Shown here in pieces: positions 62,274-64,000 of a stretch of 64,000 bases of DNA. This DNA is from Chryseobacterium shigense (GTDB lineage: Bacteria > Bacteroidota > Bacteroidia > Flavobacteriales > Weeksellaceae), in the NCBI RefSeq assembly GCF_014207845.1, contig NZ_JACHLC010000002.1, forward strand, positions 558,001 through 622,000, given 5' to 3'. The notes under the pieces are model-generated. The model made no database searches. It saw nothing but the letters and a program-made list of their open reading frames with translations, and was not told where the DNA came from. The position numbers and the translations under genes were made by a program. Each line of letters opens with the position of its first letter. Within the stretch, counting starts at the first letter, position 1.

Positions 62274-64000
62274 TTTATTTTTAATTTATCTTTTAACATT
62301 CTTGTACCCTCAATACTTTCGTCCGAAAATACTATAATTTTCACTTTTTTGCCTTGGGTTCGTAGATAATCTTCCAGCATAACAAATTCCCGTTTACAGC
62401 TTCCGCAGGTTTTGAAGATGTTCCTGGTTTCTATTACAAATTCATCTCCTTTATTCATATGGTTTTTCAGGAAGTTGAAAATGTACTTGATCTCGCTGTC
62501 GTATTTTCTTGGTCTGTTTGCAAAATCGACCGCTCCGTCTACAAATTTCTCGAAATTTTCCCAATCGTCCAATACATTTATTGTATTAGGCGGCAATTCA
62601 GGAGGGTCACCAAAACTTCCCAGCCATTTATCCTTATCTCCTGAAACTGAAAATTCTTCTACTTCTTCTATTAGTTTACCTTTTTTCTTTATAGTGGTTT
62701 TAAATTCGGCTTGGTTAAAACCTCTTTTCAACGCAGGGAATTCTTCTAAATATTTGAAGTAAAGTTTTTTAAGGTTATTTGGAAAGAGGAGTTTAGTTTC
62801 AATTTTTTGTTTCCAAAGTTGCTCTACTAAATCCATATTGTGGAATTTATTTCTTGTTTGCAGATATTTTTGTAATTCTTTCCATTTTGCCTGATTAAAA
62901 TTTTTTCTAACATTCTTAAGTTTCTCAAATACATCTTCTATTAATTTCGTTAATGCTCCTTCTTTTCTCAGAAAGCTTATAACTTCTTGAAATCCCTTGA
63001 TTATATCTTGTATGGTCTTAACAACAAATTTTGCAAATGTTCTTACTATTTTTGCTGTTCCTTTTATGAGGGCCCAGCCCAAGCGAAATATTCCTAAAAT
63101 GAGCTCTGTTATTGCATTGGCAATAGCTGCTATACTTAAGCTTCCCCCACTTATTATTGTTCCAACAATGATTTCAATGATCAATGATATAATAAAGCCA
63201 TAAGCATATCCAACAAAATAACCACAAGCTACTGGATCAAAAGTAAGACTAACTTCTTTTAATTTTTTATAAATAGATTTTGCAATTTCTGTAAAATCAA
63301 TATCTTTGATAGACTGAATCACTTCATCAAACTGTTCCAAAAGAGTAGGGAGATATTTTTCAATATTCTGAGCAAAATCTTTACCCAACGTGATGCCGTC
63401 ATAAATCATTTTTACCATTGCAAACAAGCCGGATACCGCATCTACAAGGCCATTCCATATGCCACAAAGTAAAGCGTTGTATACTTTTGTTCCATATTTC
63501 AGAATTTTCATATCTGATATGCTTTCCAAATTGGAAGCTACATTATGCATAATATAGTAAGCATCTAAATAAGCTTTATATAAGATCTCCAAAAAGCCTT
63601 TGGGCTGGTCATTATACTTAAAATCCTTTTTGATATTCAATAATAGCTTTACAAAATTGTTTTGCTCTGTAAGCATTGTTTTTAAGTGCCGACTTATCTC
63701 CGTAAAGTTTACTGTTCCGGAAACATCTTTTCCGGATGAAAGAAGAGGATTGTACTTATAATTTTCATCAATTTCTCCATTTTCCAGTCTTGCTGGTTTG
63801 GGCTGCCATCTGTTTTCCTCAAGTCTTGCTTTTTCAATAAATACTATAATTTCTTCAAGAACGGCACTGGTTGCTGCTCTCAAAGCATCATTGGTCAGAA
63901 TACCAAGACTGGGGTGAATAAAAGAAATTCCACTGGAAAAAAAAGAAGCTACTTTGAAGTATGTTTTGGCGGCATTGATGCGAAAATCCTCAATATAGCC
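62270..64000 (-). CDS. Polymorphic toxin with probable deaminase-fold C-terminal domain, N-terminus beyond the window
   Basis: The frame is open to the last base of the window (no stop in the 39 codons before the first possible start, a TTG at 63883), so the true start and any export domain lie outside. The visible part has a helical N-terminal region, then hydrophobic stretches (residues about 221-275 counted from that TTG) and a Lys/Phe-rich helical part. The last ~100 residues form the toxin tip: D462-S463-E464 in RKYDSEIKYIFNFL, then C493-G-S-C496 in IFKTCGSCKREF. This D-S-E plus C-x-x-C layout fits deaminase-fold toxins of the BURPS668_1122/YwqJ type. It is coupled by ATGA to the SUKH immunity gene. 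The domain name is inference; a nuclease or unknown fold is the alternative. Confidence 0.75.
   Translation of the reverse strand, partial: GYIEDFRINAAKTYFKVASFFSSGISFIHPSLGILTNDALRAATSAVLEEIIVFIEKARLEENRWQPKPARLENGEIDENYKYNPLLSSGKDVSGTVNFTEISRHLKTMLTEQNNFVKLLLNIKKDFKYNDQPKGFLEILYKAYLDAYYIMHNVASNLESISDMKILKYGTKVYNALLCGIWNGLVDAVSGLFAMVKMIYDGITLGKDFAQNIEKYLPTLLEQFDEVIQSIKDIDFTEIAKSIYKKLKEVSLTFDPVACGYFVGYAYGFIISLIIEIIVGTIISGGSLSIAAIANAITELILGIFRLGWALIKGTAKIVRTFAKFVVKTIQDIIKGFQEVISFLRKEGALTKLIEDVFEKLKNVRKNFNQAKWKELQKYLQTRNKFHNMDLVEQLWKQKIETKLLFPNNLKKLYFKYLEEFPALKRGFNQAEFKTTIKKKGKLIEEVEEFSVSGDKDKWLGSFGDPPELPPNTINVLDDWENFEKFVDGAVDFANRPRKYDSEIKYIFNFLKNHMNKGDEFVIETRNIFKTCGSCKREFVMLEDYLRTQGKKVKIIVFSDESIEGTRMLKDKLKIK

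Noticed and set aside
63881..63883. TTG as the true start of the toxin gene
   Set aside because: Thirty-nine further codons up to the window edge have no stop in this frame; the gene most likely begins outside the window.
1..64000. CRISPR arrays, tRNA, rRNA, insertion sequences or phage genes
   Set aside because: No direct-repeat array, cloverleaf, rRNA-like stretch, transposase or phage structural gene was recognised while reading both strands by eye.

Overview
The window is a low-GC, densely packed chromosomal segment from a flavobacterium, most likely Chryseobacterium or a close relative in the Weeksellaceae. The pointers are GLPGLI-family proteins, the gliding lipoprotein GldH, an alternative complex III operon, a type III glutamine synthetase, a stand-alone L25/Ctc, and a recurring Bacteroidetes -7 promoter box (TAnnTTTG). 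Species placement is inference; no rRNA or tRNA gene was found.

Layout. 1-11 kb: two GLPGLI paralogues (the first cut by the window edge), a neutral zinc metallopeptidase, a YgiB/YgiC-like trio, an LTA-synthase-like membrane sulfatase, a TPR protein with ribH, and a lipoprotein with apt. 11.3-19.7 kb: the complete actABCDEF operon for alternative complex III. 19.9-31 kb: a SPOR protein, an unknown membrane protein, SelO, a class A penicillin-binding protein, gldH with a PSP1/RicT-like gene, a FadL-type porin and an SGNH hydrolase. 31-40 kb: prs, L25, sufS, a nitroreductase, and a heme operon (hemA, hemC, hemD, hemE) that carries two cell-wall-type genes in its middle. 40.5-46.2 kb: the rod-shape operon mreB-mreC-mreD-mrdA-rodA. 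46-61.5 kb: a Qnr-like pentapeptide protein, an NlpC/P60 lipoprotein, type III glutamine synthetase, an uncharacterised protein with a nucleoside-phosphorylase-like C-terminal half, an M1 peptidase, coaX, several unknown genes, tadA, a TonB-like protein and a WYL regulator.

The most notable locus is at the right edge (61.6-64 kb). A large polymorphic-toxin-like gene, open through the window end, carries a probable deaminase-fold C-terminal domain with D-S-E and C-x-x-C motifs. It is coupled by an ATGA overlap to a SUKH (SMI1/KNR4) immunity gene. Beyond the immunity terminator lies an orphan, start-less copy of the toxin's last ~50 codons. This toxin, immunity gene, orphan tail layout is the arrangement expected of recombinational toxin-tip switching. 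A WYL regulator with a palindrome in its putative promoter sits beside it.

Most of the rest is housekeeping: respiration, tetrapyrrole synthesis, peptidoglycan and cell-shape genes, cofactor and nucleotide salvage. Between the genes are several palindromic or dispersed repeats (8.1, 52.2 and 53.5 kb) and strong intrinsic terminators. Family names rest on motif recognition by eye; no database search was run.
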